Of a stretch of 64,000 nucleotides of DNA, positions 8,090 to 17,291 are shown piece after piece. The notes beneath the pieces were generated by a model, which was not told where the DNA came from, did no database searches, and was given only the letters and a program-made list of their open reading frames with translations. The stretch comes from Actinomycetota bacterium (lineage in GTDB: Bacteria; Actinomycetota; Actinomycetes; S36-B12; CAIYMF01): the NCBI GenBank assembly GCA_020161245.1, contig JAIUOK010000016.1, positions 1 through 64,000 on the forward strand. The letters run 5' to 3'. Position numbers and translations under genes: made by a program. Position 1 is the stretch's first letter; every line of letters begins with the position of its first letter.

Positions 8090-8692
8090 TCAGCCGGAGG
8101 CGGGCGGCACGTGGCAGCCCTGCAGGTGGTCGTCGACCAGCCCCATGGCCTGCATCGCGGCGTACATCGTGGTCGGCCCCACGAACACGAACCCCCGGCG
8201 CTTGAGATCCTTGCTCAGCGCCAGCGACTCGGGCGTCTTCGGCGGGACCTCGGACAGCGACCGCGGACGCCCGCGCCGGGCCGGGGCGAACGACCACACC
8301 AGCCGGTCGAGCGCGCCCGGGCCGTCGGCGTCCACCAGGGCCACGGCCGCCCTGGCGTTGACCACCGCGGCATCGACCTTGGCGCGGTTGCGCACGATTC
8401 GCGCATCGGCGAGCAGGCGCGCGCGGTCGGCGTCGCCGAAGGCGGCCACGGCCGCGATGTCGAAGCCGGCGAAGGCGTCCCGGAACCCCTCGCGCTTGCG
8501 CAGGATCGTCAGCCAGGACAGGCCCGACTGGAACGCCTCGAGCGTGATGCGCTCGAAGATCTCGACGTCGCCGTGGACCGGCCGGCCCCACTCGTCGTCG
8601 TGGTAGGCGGCGTAGTCCGGGGTCGAGGTGCCCCACGGGCAGCGTGCGAGGCCGTCGTCGCCCCGCACGAGCTCCCGTGCGGCCGGGCTCAC
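8090..8692 (-). CDS. tag: DNA-3-methyladenine glycosylase I
   Basis: 200 residues. The zinc ligands of the Tag family are all present with family spacing: Cys18, His31, His189 and Cys193 (C-x12-H and H-x3-C). Glu52 and Trp60 (ITLEAFQSGLSW) match the base-recognition residues of E. coli Tag. The enzyme removes 3-methyladenine from alkylated DNA. The GTG start overlaps the stop of the upstream DivIVA-domain gene (GTGA), implying coupled translation of a membrane/division-type protein with a repair glycosylase. Same neighbour order as Rv1209-Rv1211 in M. tuberculosis (from memory). Confidence 0.93.
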   Translation of the reverse strand: MSPAARELVRGDDGLARCPWGTSTPDYAAYHDDEWGRPVHGDVEIFERITLEAFQSGLSWLTILRKREGFRDAFAGFDIAAVAAFGDADRARLLADARIVRNRAKVDAAVVNARAAVALVDADGPGALDRLVWSFAPARRGRPRSLSEVPPKTPESLALSKDLKRRGFVFVGPTTMYAAMQAMGLVDDHLQGCHVPPASG

Positions 8693-9075
8693 GCGGTCGT
8701 GGTGCCGTCGACCGGCGGCGTGGAGGGCGCCGACTCCCCGGCGTCGAAGGCGTCCTGCGCGAAGTCGGCGGCGGGAGCCGGGGCGTCGCTGCGGACGGCG
8801 ATATGGCGCTCGAGGTCGGCGATCCGCGCGTCGCGCTCGGCGATGTCGGCGGCGAGCCGGTCGAGCACGTCGTCGACCTCGTCCATCCGGTAGCCGCGCA
8901 TCCCCACCGCGAACCGCACGTCGTCGACGTCGCGGCTCTCCACGAGCCGGTCGTCGGGCAGGAGCACGGGGGAACGGTCGGGCTCGGCGTCGGGCAGCTC
9001 GCCGAGGCGGCCGACCGCGAGCAGCGCGACGGCGGCGATCACGACGACGCCGAGAACGAGGAACACGATCGTCAC
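8689..9075 (-). CDS. DivIVA-domain membrane protein (Rv1209-like)
   Basis: 128 residues from GTG. One N-terminal membrane helix (about 2-22), then a short linker and a DivIVA-type segment: RFAVGMRGYRMDEVDDVLDR (54-73), where GYR and DEVD match the DivIVA N-terminal signature, continuing as a short coiled coil to about residue 92. The C-terminus is Ala/Pro-rich. It is far shorter than Wag31/DivIVA and membrane-anchored, so it is not the main polar-growth protein. GAGGAT lies 7 nt upstream of the GTG, suggesting a leaderless message. Overlaps tag by 4 nt. Confidence 0.82.
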   Translation of the reverse strand: MTIVFLVLGVVVIAAVALLAVGRLGELPDAEPDRSPVLLPDDRLVESRDVDDVRFAVGMRGYRMDEVDDVLDRLAADIAERDARIADLERHIAVRSDAPAPAADFAQDAFDAGESAPSTPPVDGTTTA

Positions 9076-9212
9076 GGGGTCGATCCTCGCACGGCCGTCC
9101 GTCGGAGCCGTCCTTACACGACCCGAACGTCCGCGTGACCGGTGCTTCGCGCCGTGTGCGGACGCTGGGACAGCACGAGGACGCGCCGTCCTCCCGCCAG
9201 CAGGAGTCCGCC

Positions 9213-9797
9213 ATGACGATCACCCCCCGCTCCGCCGTGTCCGCCGCCGCCTTCGTGGCCGCCGGCGCGCTGGCAGCGACCGTGCTGACCGGTGTCGCCG
9301 GAGCGGTGGGCGCCGCGCCCGCCGCCGGCACGTCCCCGACCGCAGGCTCGGCGTCCGCGTCGACGCCGTCGGCGGCCGCCACGGACCGCAGGCCCGGCCG
9401 CGGCCTCCTGCGCTCGCTGCTGCACGGTGAGATCACCGTCGCCGACGGCGACGGCACCGCGGTCGTGCAGGTGCAGCGCGGCGAGGTGGTGTCCGCGTCC
9501 GACACGTCGGTGACCGTGCGCAGCAGCGACGGCTTCGAGAAGACCTACGGGATCGACTCCGACACCCGGGTCCGTCGCGACCGGTCCGACGTGGCGGGCT
9601 CGGCGCTGCAGAAGGGCGACACCGCGGTGGTGCGCGCCCAGGCAGGCACCGCCGACGTCGTGCGCGCCGTATCGCCCGAGGCGCTGACGAAGCTGAAGGA
9701 CCGGGCAGCATCCCGAGGCGGCATGGGCTCGGGCATGGGCTCGGGCATGGGCGCAGGCAGCCAGGGCACGGGCGCCGGCATGATGTCCGGCCTCTGA
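9213..9797 (+). CDS. Exported DUF5666-like protein with Gly/Met-rich tail
   Basis: 194 residues. ATG preceded by CAGGAG. A signal peptide covers about 1-35 (hydrophobic 9-33, then APAAG). After a Ser/Ala/Thr-rich linker, residues 72-155 form a beta-rich domain (GEITVADGDG, VSASDTSVTVRSSDG, YGIDSDTRV) like DUF5666 proteins. The C-terminus (169-194) repeats GMGSG three times and ends GMMSGL; six of its 26 residues are Met, as in some extracytoplasmic copper-binding tails, but binding is only a guess. The gene is divergent from the DivIVA-domain gene and followed by a membrane methyltransferase. Function unknown. Confidence 0.75.
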   Translation: MTITPRSAVSAAAFVAAGALAATVLTGVAGAVGAAPAAGTSPTAGSASASTPSAAATDRRPGRGLLRSLLHGEITVADGDGTAVVQVQRGEVVSASDTSVTVRSSDGFEKTYGIDSDTRVRRDRSDVAGSALQKGDTAVVRAQAGTADVVRAVSPEALTKLKDRAASRGGMGSGMGSGMGAGSQGTGAGMMSGL

Positions 9798-9851
9798 TCC
9801 AGCCGCACCCAGGGGGGCAGGAGACGTAGCGGAGGCGGCAGACTGCGCCAC

Positions 9852-10343
9852 ATGAGTGCGCAGAAGCAGGGACCGCCGGACCTCGGCGGCCGGGGCGGCG
9901 GCTGGGTCGCGCTGCAGTTCGCCCTGCTGGGGCTCGCGCTGCTCCTCGGCGCCACGGACCTGTCGGGCTGGGGCGAGGCCTACGCCGGAGCGCTGCGCCA
10001 GGTGGGCGTGCTCCTGGTGTCCGCGGGCGTGGTCGTCGCTGTGCTCGCCGTCGTGGGGCTCGGCAGCTCGCTGACCCCGATGCCGGCGCCGCTCGAGAAC
10101 GGGCGGCTGCGCACCGACGGCGTCTACGGGCTGGTGCGCCACCCGATCTACTCGAGCCTGCTGCTCCTCGTGCTCGGCTGGTGCCTGCTCACCTCGCCGC
10201 GGGTGCTCATCCCGTTCGCGCTGCTCGCCGTCGTCCTCGACCTCAAGCGGCAGGTCGAGGAGCGCTGGCTCGACGCCGCCTACCCGGAGTACGGGGCCTA
10301 CCGCATGCGCGTGCGCTGGGCGCTGTTCCCCTACCTGCGCTGA
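9852..10343 (+). CDS. Isoprenylcysteine carboxyl methyltransferase-like membrane methyltransferase
   Basis: 163 residues with three to four membrane segments (about 18-35, 46-68, 98-114, 118-132). The C-terminal half carries the ICMT/PEMT signature: GVYGLVRHPIYSS (His in RHPIY), then VEERWLDAAYPEYGAY and a basic end, which bind SAM in this fold. Bacterial members act on unknown lipids or small molecules. No clear ribosome site immediately upstream (GGAGG lies 16 nt away). Ends just before a long composite hairpin and the convergent LOG gene. Confidence 0.8.
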   Translation: MSAQKQGPPDLGGRGGGWVALQFALLGLALLLGATDLSGWGEAYAGALRQVGVLLVSAGVVVAVLAVVGLGSSLTPMPAPLENGRLRTDGVYGLVRHPIYSSLLLLVLGWCLLTSPRVLIPFALLAVVLDLKRQVEERWLDAAYPEYGAYRMRVRWALFPYLR

Positions 10344-10348
10344 CCGGT

Positions 10349-10414
10349 CGCGAGTAACTGGCGTAGTCATCGGTTCCGACGCCCCAGAACCGATGACAGC
10401 GCCAGTTACTCGCG
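10349..10414. terminator. Composite two-stem hairpin between convergent genes
   Basis: Outer perfect 15-bp stem (10349-10363 with 10400-10414, starting CGCGAGTAACTGG), a 3-nt internal loop on each side, then a perfect 10-bp stem (10367-10376 with 10387-10396) and a 10-nt loop. It lies between the stops of two convergent genes and probably ends both transcripts. It resembles the hairpin at 51140-51201 in layout and in its GAGTAAC core. Confidence 0.75.
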
Positions 10415-10422
10415 GGCGCCGG

Positions 10423-11028
10423 TCACGGCTCCGCTTCGAGGATCTCGTTGGGCGTCGGCGGGACGGGGACGGCGCTGCCGGCGTCGGCCCACGCCTCCTC
10501 GATAGCGGCCATGGCCTCGTCGACCGACGACGTCCACACCAGCTGCGCCGCCGCGACGTCGCGGACGAAGCCGGCCGACACCAGCCCGCTCACCAGCTCG
10601 GCCAGCGGGTGCAGGTCGCGCCAGGGGTCGAGCACCACGACCGGCTTGTCGTGCATGCCCAGCGAGCGCGACACCCAGATCTCGAGCAGCTCCTCGAGCG
10701 TTCCGATGCCGCCCGGCAGCGTGAGGAACGCGTCGGAGCGGCGGTCCATCTCGCCCTTGCGCTCGCGCATGTCGTCGGTGACGACGAGCTCGTCGGCGCC
10801 GTGGTCGGCGACCTCCATCTCGACGAGCGCCCGGGGGATGACGCCGATGGTGTGCGAGCCGCCGGCGCGCGCAGCCCGGGCGACCGCCCCCATGCAGCTC
10901 ACCGAGCCGCCCCCGCTGACGAGCGTCCAGCCGCGACGGGCCATCGCGAAGCCGACCTCCGCGGCGAGCACCTTGTAGCGCTCGTCGATCCCCTCGCTGG
11001 ACGCGCAGAACACCGCGACGGACGGCAC
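10423..11028 (-). CDS. LOG family protein (Rv1205-like nucleoside-monophosphate phosphoribohydrolase)
   Basis: 201 residues with a Rossmann-like fold. The LOG motifs are clear: GGGSVSCMG (39-47), RERK (88-91) and PGGIGTLEE (105-113). LOG proteins cleave cytokinin-type nucleoside 5'-monophosphates to free base; in M. tuberculosis Rv1205 produces cytokinins (family knowledge). The GTG start lies one nt beyond the stop of the upstream LOG paralogue, so the two form one unit. The protein ends in a Pro-rich segment. Confidence 0.88.
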   Translation of the reverse strand: MPSVAVFCASSEGIDERYKVLAAEVGFAMARRGWTLVSGGGSVSCMGAVARAARAGGSHTIGVIPRALVEMEVADHGADELVVTDDMRERKGEMDRRSDAFLTLPGGIGTLEELLEIWVSRSLGMHDKPVVVLDPWRDLHPLAELVSGLVSAGFVRDVAAAQLVWTSSVDEAMAAIEEAWADAGSAVPVPPTPNEILEAEP

Positions 11029-11029
11029 G

Positions 11030-11851
<822 letters not shown>

Positions 11852-11857
11852 CGGGGC

Positions 11858-11863
11858 ACGCTA
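11858..11863 (-). promoter_or_regulatory. -10 box (TAGCGT), leaderless start of the LOG pair
   Basis: TAGCGT on the minus strand, 6 nt before the GTG at 11851. No Shine-Dalgarno sequence is seen between. Confidence 0.45.
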
Positions 11864-11989
11864 ACCCCCCGAGGCGGCGCCGCGGTGAACTGCGGGGCCG
11901 ACCGAGCGCGGGGCAGGCGCATCCAGGGGCGCACGTCCGCCTGCCGTGCCGTGGCCTGCGTCTCACCGCCCCGGGTTGCGAGGAATGTA

Positions 11990-12025
11990 GTTGTGTGTTC
12001 AACTAGATAAGGTTGAACGCTCAAC
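11990..12025. promoter_or_regulatory. Tandem inverted-repeat operator upstream of wrbA
   Basis: Two related 14-mers, GTTGTGTGTTCAAC (11990-12003) and GTTGAACGCTCAAC (12012-12025), start 22 bp apart (two helical turns). Each is a partial palindrome (GTTG...CAAC), and together they form a larger dyad with inner arms GTTCAAC/GTTGAAC around TAGATAAG, which includes a -10-like TAGATA (12004-12009). This looks like a binding site for a dimeric MarR- or DUF24-type repressor overlapping the promoter; no regulator gene is adjacent. Confidence 0.65.
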
Positions 12026-12051
12026 AACATCGACTCCCCTGGGAGGGACCC

Positions 12052-12672
12052 GTGTCCGACGCCGTCAAGGTCGCCGTCATCTACTACTCCGCCACCGGCT
12101 CCGTGCACACCATGGCCGAGCGCGCCGCTGCCGCCGCCGAGAAGGCCGGCGCCGAGGTCCGCCTGCGCCGCGTCGCCGAGCTGGCCCCCGCCGAGGCGAT
12201 CGCCTCGAACCAGGCCTGGGCCGCCCACGCCGCGGCGACCGCCGGCGTCGAGGTCGCCACCGGCGACGACATCGACTGGGCCGACGTCGTGCTCTTCGGC
12301 ACGCCCACCCGCTACGGCAACATCGCCGCCCAGCTCAAGCAGTACCTCGACACGCTCGGCCCGCTGTGGGCCCAGGGCAAGCTCGCCGACAAGGTCTACG
12401 CCGGCTTCACCTCGACCGGCACCAAGCGCGGCGGCCAGGAGACCACGCTGCTGGCGCTCTACAACTCCGTCTACCACTTCGGCGGCATCATCGTTCCCCC
12501 GGGCTACACCGACCCGGCCGTGAAGTTCAACGACGGCAACCCCTACGGCGTCTCGCACGTGTCGTTCAACGGCGCCAACCCGCCGGCCGACGAGGAGTTC
12601 GCGGCCCTCGACCACCTGGCCACCCGTGCGGTGACCATCGGCGCCCGCCTCAAGGCCGGCGCGCAGGCCTGA
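12052..12672 (+). CDS. wrbA: NAD(P)H:quinone oxidoreductase WrbA (flavodoxin family)
   Basis: 206 residues from GTG behind GGGAGGG. The FMN phosphate loop is YSATGSVHT (12-20), and other WrbA blocks follow: TPTRYGN (84-90), STGTKRGGQETT (121-132), HFGGIIVPPGY (142-152) and NPYGVS (163-168). It performs two-electron quinone reduction as a tetramer and protects against redox cycling. A tandem operator sits 27-62 nt upstream of the start, so the gene is probably induced by an electrophile or quinone through a repressor. It is monocistronic, ending at a compound hairpin. Confidence 0.93.
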   Translation: MSDAVKVAVIYYSATGSVHTMAERAAAAAEKAGAEVRLRRVAELAPAEAIASNQAWAAHAAATAGVEVATGDDIDWADVVLFGTPTRYGNIAAQLKQYLDTLGPLWAQGKLADKVYAGFTSTGTKRGGQETTLLALYNSVYHFGGIIVPPGYTDPAVKFNDGNPYGVSHVSFNGANPPADEEFAALDHLATRAVTIGARLKAGAQA

Positions 12673-12681
12673 CCCCGCACC

Positions 12682-12770
12682 CCGCCGACCGACCGGTCAG
12701 CGGACGGCAGGTACCGCAGGAGGGGCGGCTCGCTACGGCGGGCCGCCCCTCCGGCGTACCGGGTCGGCGG
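12682..12770 (+). terminator. Compound hairpin downstream of wrbA
   Basis: Outer 9-bp stem (12682-12690 with 12762-12770), a short middle pairing, and an inner perfect 9-bp stem (12721-12729 with 12742-12750). It starts 10 nt after the wrbA stop. Confidence 0.65.
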
Positions 12771-12811
12771 ACGCCCGGTGTGCAAGCGCTCCCGGCGGCT
12801 ACCGTCGCCGC

Positions 12812-13243
12812 GTGCCGGGGACCAGCTACGACCGCGCGTACCTCGAGGCGTGCCGCGCCCAGGTCGCGGAGCGCACCACGGCCTATGCCGACCTGTCGCT
12901 GGCCGCGGCCGCCATCAAGGGCAGTGCGCGCACCCGCGTGAACGGCGCGCTCGTGGCGCTCGAGCCGCTGCTGTTCAACTCCCTCGTCGTCGTCCTCGAC
13001 ACCTGCTTCGCACGGCGCGACGCCGGCATCGCCGCATGCCCGGCGCTGGACGAGGTGCGCGTGCTCGCTGTCGCCATCGTCGGCAACGATGCCGTCCTCC
13101 ACGACGACGACGCGCTGCCCGCGCCGCACGACTGCGTCCTGGGGCTCAAGCCGGGCGACCCGATCTCCCTGACCGAGAACGATTTCCGGCGCTTGGCCAC
13201 GGCCTACTTCGACGCCGCCGAGCGCGGGCTCCTCGCCGCCTGA
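12812..13243 (+). CDS. Conserved-looking hypothetical protein
   Basis: 143 residues from a GTG; TACCGT at 12800-12805 lies 6 nt upstream and no ribosome site is present, so the message is probably leaderless. The protein is soluble and mostly helical at the N-terminus, with mixed structure around DTCFARRDAGIAACPALDEVRVLAVAIV; four Cys occur (14, 65, 75, 110). I recognise no family. It stands alone between the wrbA terminator and an alpha/beta hydrolase gene. Codon use is typical of the window, which supports it being real. Confidence 0.65.
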   Translation: MPGTSYDRAYLEACRAQVAERTTAYADLSLAAAAIKGSARTRVNGALVALEPLLFNSLVVVLDTCFARRDAGIAACPALDEVRVLAVAIVGNDAVLHDDDALPAPHDCVLGLKPGDPISLTENDFRRLATAYFDAAERGLLAA

Positions 13244-13341
13244 CGGTGCCGTCGCATGCCGCGGCGGCGTGCCCGGGCTAGGTTTCCCGGCAGGGCCGCC
13301 CGCGAGGGACCGAGGCGGCAGGGGCGGACGGAGCTCGTGGC

Positions 13342-14274
13342 ATGGTCTGGATCGGTCGGGCGCTGTCGGTCGCTGCGCTCGCAGTCGTGGCGTGGGCCTG
13401 CCTGACGTCGTGGGGCGCCGTCGTTCACGGCAGCCCCGCGTACGCGGCGATGCTCGTCGTCACGGTCGTGCTCGCCGTCGTCAGCCTCGTGCGGCTCGGC
13501 CGCCCGCCCCGCGAGCGCTCCGCCGCGCGGCTCGTCGGCGGAGCCGTGTCGATCGTGCTGTGGGCGCTGTGGATCGTGGCGGTGTGGTGGCTGCGCCCGT
13601 TCAGCGCCGTCGAGCCTGCGATCGCCGCGATGCAGTCAGATGCGCGGGTGACGGTCACGGAGTCGTGGACCGACGTCACGCTCGCGCCCACCGAGGGCGG
13701 CGACGGCACGGCCGTGCTGTTCCAGCCGGGCGCCAAGGTGGAGGCCCGCGCCTACGCCGCAGTGCTGCGGCCGCTGGCCGAGGCCGGCCACACCGTCGTC
13801 ATCGTCAAGCAGCCGCTGGGCATCGCGTTCTTCTCCCTCGGCGCTCTGTCGTCGGCGCAGTCGGCCCACCCCGACATCTCGCGATGGATCGTGGGCGGCC
13901 ACTCCCTCGGCGGCACCGTCGCGGCGATCGAGGCCGACGACAACGACTCGGGCTCGGGCGGCGACGTGGCGGGCCTGCTGCTCTACGCGTCGTACCCGGC
14001 CAGCGACATGAGCACCACCCTCACCGCCGACGTGCTGTCGATCTACGCCAGCAACGACGGGCTGGCCACGCCTGCCGACATCGACGCGTCGAAGGCCGAT
14101 CTGCCGGCGTCTGCCCAGTTCGTGGAGATCGACGGCGCGGTCCACTCCTACTTCGGCGACTACGGGCCGCAGCCCGGCGACGGGACGCCGACGATCAGCC
14201 AGCAGGACGCCCGCCAGCAGATCTCGTTCCAGAGCGTCGGCTTCGTCGGACGACTGGCGACCCCGGCCGGCTGA
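13342..14274 (+). CDS. Membrane-anchored alpha/beta hydrolase
   Basis: 310 residues. Three hydrophobic segments (about 5-25, 34-50, 63-84) precede an alpha/beta-hydrolase domain. The nucleophile elbow is GGHSLGG (Ser188), with Asp239 in YASNDG and His268 in DGAVHSYFGDYG completing the triad. The domain matches the PF12695-type hydrolases, often annotated as dienelactone hydrolase-like; the catalytic part should face outward. Substrate unknown. GGAG lies 9 nt upstream of the ATG. The gene converges on a small membrane-protein gene, the two stops only 6 nt apart. Confidence 0.82.
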   Translation: MVWIGRALSVAALAVVAWACLTSWGAVVHGSPAYAAMLVVTVVLAVVSLVRLGRPPRERSAARLVGGAVSIVLWALWIVAVWWLRPFSAVEPAIAAMQSDARVTVTESWTDVTLAPTEGGDGTAVLFQPGAKVEARAYAAVLRPLAEAGHTVVIVKQPLGIAFFSLGALSSAQSAHPDISRWIVGGHSLGGTVAAIEADDNDSGSGGDVAGLLLYASYPASDMSTTLTADVLSIYASNDGLATPADIDASKADLPASAQFVEIDGAVHSYFGDYGPQPGDGTPTISQQDARQQISFQSVGFVGRLATPAG

Positions 14275-14280
14275 GCGGGC

Positions 14281-14544
14281 TCAGTCGTCCTCGGGGTCGC
14301 GGATGCGCTGGTGGACGGCGAGGTAGCCGAGCACCAGGCACAGCGTGAGCGTCACGAGGAAGGCCAGCGACAGCAGCAGGGCGGCGGCCGTGATCTGCCC
14401 GCGGGTGAGCGGGTCGAAGAGCACCGAGGGGATCACGAAGGTGAGCCCGAACGCGATGGCGCCGAAGACGATCGACAGCCCGAGCAGCTTCCAGTTCCAC
14501 GGCGCAGGGACCGGGTCGTCGGGGTTGCGGCGGGAGAAGCTCAC
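14281..14544 (-). CDS. Small two-helix membrane protein, unknown function
   Basis: 87 residues with two membrane helices (about 20-43 and 52-75), a polar N-terminus (MSFSRRNPDDP) and an acidic C-terminus (RIRDPEDD). No family recognised. The GTG start is preceded, 7 nt upstream, by CAGGCT, again suggesting a leaderless transcript. Divergent from an exported protein gene. Confidence 0.65.
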   Translation of the reverse strand: MSFSRRNPDDPVPAPWNWKLLGLSIVFGAIAFGLTFVIPSVLFDPLTRGQITAAALLLSLAFLVTLTLCLVLGYLAVHQRIRDPEDD

Positions 14545-14655
14545 GGGTGCCAGCCTGTCACGCGGGTGCGGGACACCGCATTCCGCGCCCTGGGCGGAAC
14601 CGGGGCCGGGAGACCTGCGTCACACTGCCACGGGGCTCGAGCGAGGGGGCACGTC

Positions 14656-15114
14656 ATGGCCGGCACGAGCAGCACCGCGAGTACCGCACCAGCACGGCGC
14701 CGGACCTGGTGGACGGTGGCCGCCCTGGTGGCGGTCGTCGTCGCCGTCGTCGTCGGCGCAGGCGTAGCGACCCACTGGTTCGACGGCCGGATCGGCGCCC
14801 TCGGCGACGGCGCGTCGACCGAGAGCGGCGTCATCGTCCGCTACGACGGACGCGACTACTGGGTGAGCGACTACCACCTCGCCGACAGCGCACTCGGCGC
14901 CCCGATCGCACAGGACCAGCCGTTCCAGGGGACCACGGCCGACCTGCGCGCGATCGAGGGGCAGGACCCCGCCGTCACGATGGCCGCCTACCTTCCGGCG
15001 CTCTCCCAGGCATCGCCGGAGCCCGGCTGGCGCCTCGTCTCCACCGACGCCGGCTACTGGACCGACCAGGCCAACGTGGCGGCGAACAGCTCGCTGTTCG
15101 ACCCGCAGCCCTGA
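14656..15114 (+). CDS. Exported or membrane-anchored hypothetical protein
   Basis: 152 residues. ATG with GAGGGG upstream. A basic N-terminus (RRRTWW) is followed by one hydrophobic segment (about 19-37), so the rest (40-152) is probably outside the membrane. That part contains YDGRDYWVSDYHLADSALG and no cysteines, with no motif I recognise. It converges on dapE across an 11-bp hairpin. Confidence 0.65.
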   Translation: MAGTSSTASTAPARRRTWWTVAALVAVVVAVVVGAGVATHWFDGRIGALGDGASTESGVIVRYDGRDYWVSDYHLADSALGAPIAQDQPFQGTTADLRAIEGQDPAVTMAAYLPALSQASPEPGWRLVSTDAGYWTDQANVAANSSLFDPQP

Positions 15115-15120
15115 GCCGGG

Positions 15121-15151
15121 CGCCGCGCCCCTCAGGGGCCGGGGCGCGGCG
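15121..15151. terminator. Bidirectional terminator between a hypothetical gene and dapE
   Basis: Perfect 11-bp stem (15121-15131 with 15141-15151), 9-nt loop, filling the whole gap between two convergent stops. Confidence 0.75.
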
Positions 15152-16234
15152 TCAGGACGTGAGCCAGGCGCGCAGGCCGCGCTCGACCGCATCGAGGTCG
15201 TCGACGGGGCAGTACTCCGCCTGCGTGTGGGCCAGCGACGGGTCGCCGGGGCCGTAGTTCACCGCCGGGATGCCCAGGGCGCTGAAGCGGGCGACGTCGG
15301 TCCACCCGAACTTGGGGCTCGGCGTCCCGCCCACCGCCGCCACGAACGCCTGCGCCGCCGGCTGCGACAGGCCCGGCAGGGCGCCCTCGGCCAGGTCGGC
15401 CACGACGACGTCGAAGCCGTCGAAGACCTCGCGCAGATGCGCCTCGGCCTCGGCGCCGGACCGGCTCGGCGCGAAGCGGTAGTTGACCTCGACGACGCAC
15501 TCGTCGGGGATCACGTTGCCCGCGACACCTCCGCGGATCCGAACGGCGTTGAGACCCTCGCGGTAGGTCAGCCCGTCGATCTCGACCTGCCGCGGCTCGT
15601 AGTCGCGCAGCCGGGCCAGCACGTCGACGGCGTCGTGGATGGCGTTGTGGCCCATCCACGACCGGGCGCTGTGCGAGCGGACGCCGGTGGTGCGCACCTC
15701 GACGCGCATCGTCCCCTGGCAGCCCGCCTCCACCACCGCGTTGCTCGGCTCCATGAGCACCGCGAACGACGACTCGAGGAGCTCGGGCCGCTGCTCGGCG
15801 AGCAGCCGCAGGCCGTTGAAGCGGGCGTCGATCTCCTCGGCCTCGTAGAGCACCCACGTGACGTCGCGGGTCGGCTCGCGCAGGGTCGCCGCGAGCTGCA
15901 GGAGCACCGCGACGCCGCCTTTCATATCGCAGGCGCCGAGCCCCATCACGCGGTCCTGGCCGTCGACGATCGCCCGCGACGAGGGCATGTTGCGGTTCTC
16001 CGGCACGGTGTCGACGTGGCCGCCGATGACGACGCGCTCGGCGCGGCCGAGCTGCGTGCGCGCGACGATGTTGTGACCGATCCGGTCGAGGACCAGGTGG
16101 TCGCATCCGCGGAGCGCGTCGTGGACGGCATCGGCGATGACCTGTTCGTGGCGCGACTCCGACGGGATGTCGATGAGCTGCTGCAGGAGGGTCGGCAGCG
16201 GGGCCGTCAGGTCGAGGTCCGTGGTTCCGCCCAT
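15152..16234 (-). CDS. dapE: Succinyl-diaminopimelate desuccinylase
   Basis: 360 residues, M20 metallopeptidase family. Di-zinc site residues are in GGHVDT (His73, Asp75), GACDMKGG (Asp103), EAEEID (Glu133, Glu134) and the late AHTQAEY His. It hydrolyses N-succinyl-LL-2,6-diaminopimelate in the succinylase branch of lysine and meso-DAP synthesis. It is divergent from dapD, which acts two steps earlier; dapC, the step between, lies 4 kb away (19873-20973), so all three committed steps of the branch are in this window. Confidence 0.95.
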   Translation of the reverse strand: MGGTTDLDLTAPLPTLLQQLIDIPSESRHEQVIADAVHDALRGCDHLVLDRIGHNIVARTQLGRAERVVIGGHVDTVPENRNMPSSRAIVDGQDRVMGLGACDMKGGVAVLLQLAATLREPTRDVTWVLYEAEEIDARFNGLRLLAEQRPELLESSFAVLMEPSNAVVEAGCQGTMRVEVRTTGVRSHSARSWMGHNAIHDAVDVLARLRDYEPRQVEIDGLTYREGLNAVRIRGGVAGNVIPDECVVEVNYRFAPSRSGAEAEAHLREVFDGFDVVVADLAEGALPGLSQPAAQAFVAAVGGTPSPKFGWTDVARFSALGIPAVNYGPGDPSLAHTQAEYCPVDDLDAVERGLRAWLTS

Positions 16235-16345
16235 AGCCGACGACCCTATCCGGCACCGCGACAGCGACGCCTGCGCACCGGCTGAGCGCCCCCTGCGGAG
16301 GTACGACCACGGCAGCGCGGCTCCGGCGCCTGCTGCACCCCTCGG

Positions 16346-16351
16346 TAGGTT
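16346..16351 (+). promoter_or_regulatory. -10 box (TAGGTT), leaderless start of dapD
   Basis: TAGGTT ends 7 nt before the dapD ATG with no Shine-Dalgarno sequence between. Confidence 0.55.
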
Positions 16352-16358
16352 GGGGCGT

Positions 16359-17288
16359 ATGACGCTGCTGACCTCGCCCGCCGCCGCCGTGGGCCTCGCG
16401 ACCTACGCCGGCGACGCCCTGCTCGACGTCTGGTACCCGAGGCCCGCGCTCGAGGCCGAGCCCGCGCCCGTCGACGGCCTCGGCGAGGTGGAGCGCACCG
16501 ACGACGTGCGCGGCGTCCGCACCGTCACCGTCACCACGCGCATCGCCGACCTGTCGGCAGCTCCCGCCGACGCCGCCGACGCGTGGCTGCGCCTGCACCT
16601 GCTCTCGCACCGGCTCGTCGCACCGCGCACCGTCTCGCTCGACGGCGTCTTCGGCCTCCTGACCAACGTCGCGTGGACGTCCGTGGGCCCCGTGCCCGTC
16701 GACCGCGTCACCGAGGTCCTGGTCGCAGCCCGTACGGAGGGCCGCCACGTCACCGTCTTCGGCGTCGACAAGTTCCCGCGCATGGTCGACTACGTCGTCC
16801 CCACCGGCGTACGCGTCGCCGACGCCGACCGCGTCCGTCTCGGCGCGCACCTCGCGAGCGGCACCACCGTGATGCACGAGGGGTTCGTCAACTTCAACGC
16901 CGGCACGCTCGGCACGTCGATGGTCGAGGGCCGTATCTCCGCGGGTGTCGTCGTCGGCGACGGCTCCGACGTCGGTGGCGGCGCCTCCATCATGGGCACG
17001 CTGTCCGGCGGCGGCACCGAGGTGATCACCATCGGCGAGCGCTGCCTCATCGGCGCCAATGCCGGCGTGGGCATCTCGCTCGGCGACGACTGCGTCGTCG
17101 AGGCCGGCTGCTACATCACCGGTGGCTCGAAGCTCACCCTCCCCGACGGCAGCGTGGTCAAGGGCCGCGAGCTGTCGGGCGCCCACGGGCTTCAGTTCTG
17201 GCGCAACTCCGTGACCGGCGCCCTCGAGGCCCGCCAGCGCCAGGGCTCCTGGGGCTCCCTCAACGAGCATCTGCACGCGAACGACTGA
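16359..17288 (+). CDS. dapD: 2,3,4,5-tetrahydropyridine-2,6-dicarboxylate N-succinyltransferase
   Basis: 309 residues, close to the 317 of the M. tuberculosis enzyme and matching the actinobacterial DapD type rather than the shorter proteobacterial one. A mixed N-terminal domain is followed by a left-handed beta-helix (about 155-270) with hexapeptide rungs such as [21 protein letters not shown] and GANAGVGI. It transfers succinyl from succinyl-CoA to tetrahydrodipicolinate. The ATG is chosen because TAGGTT precedes it by 7 nt (leaderless); upstream in-frame codons look non-coding. Divergent from dapE. Confidence 0.95.
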   Translation: MTLLTSPAAAVGLATYAGDALLDVWYPRPALEAEPAPVDGLGEVERTDDVRGVRTVTVTTRIADLSAAPADAADAWLRLHLLSHRLVAPRTVSLDGVFGLLTNVAWTSVGPVPVDRVTEVLVAARTEGRHVTVFGVDKFPRMVDYVVPTGVRVADADRVRLGAHLASGTTVMHEGFVNFNAGTLGTSMVEGRISAGVVVGDGSDVGGGASIMGTLSGGGTEVITIGERCLIGANAGVGISLGDDCVVEAGCYITGGSKLTLPDGSVVKGRELSGAHGLQFWRNSVTGALEARQRQGSWGSLNEHLHAND

Positions 17289-17291
17289 GCC

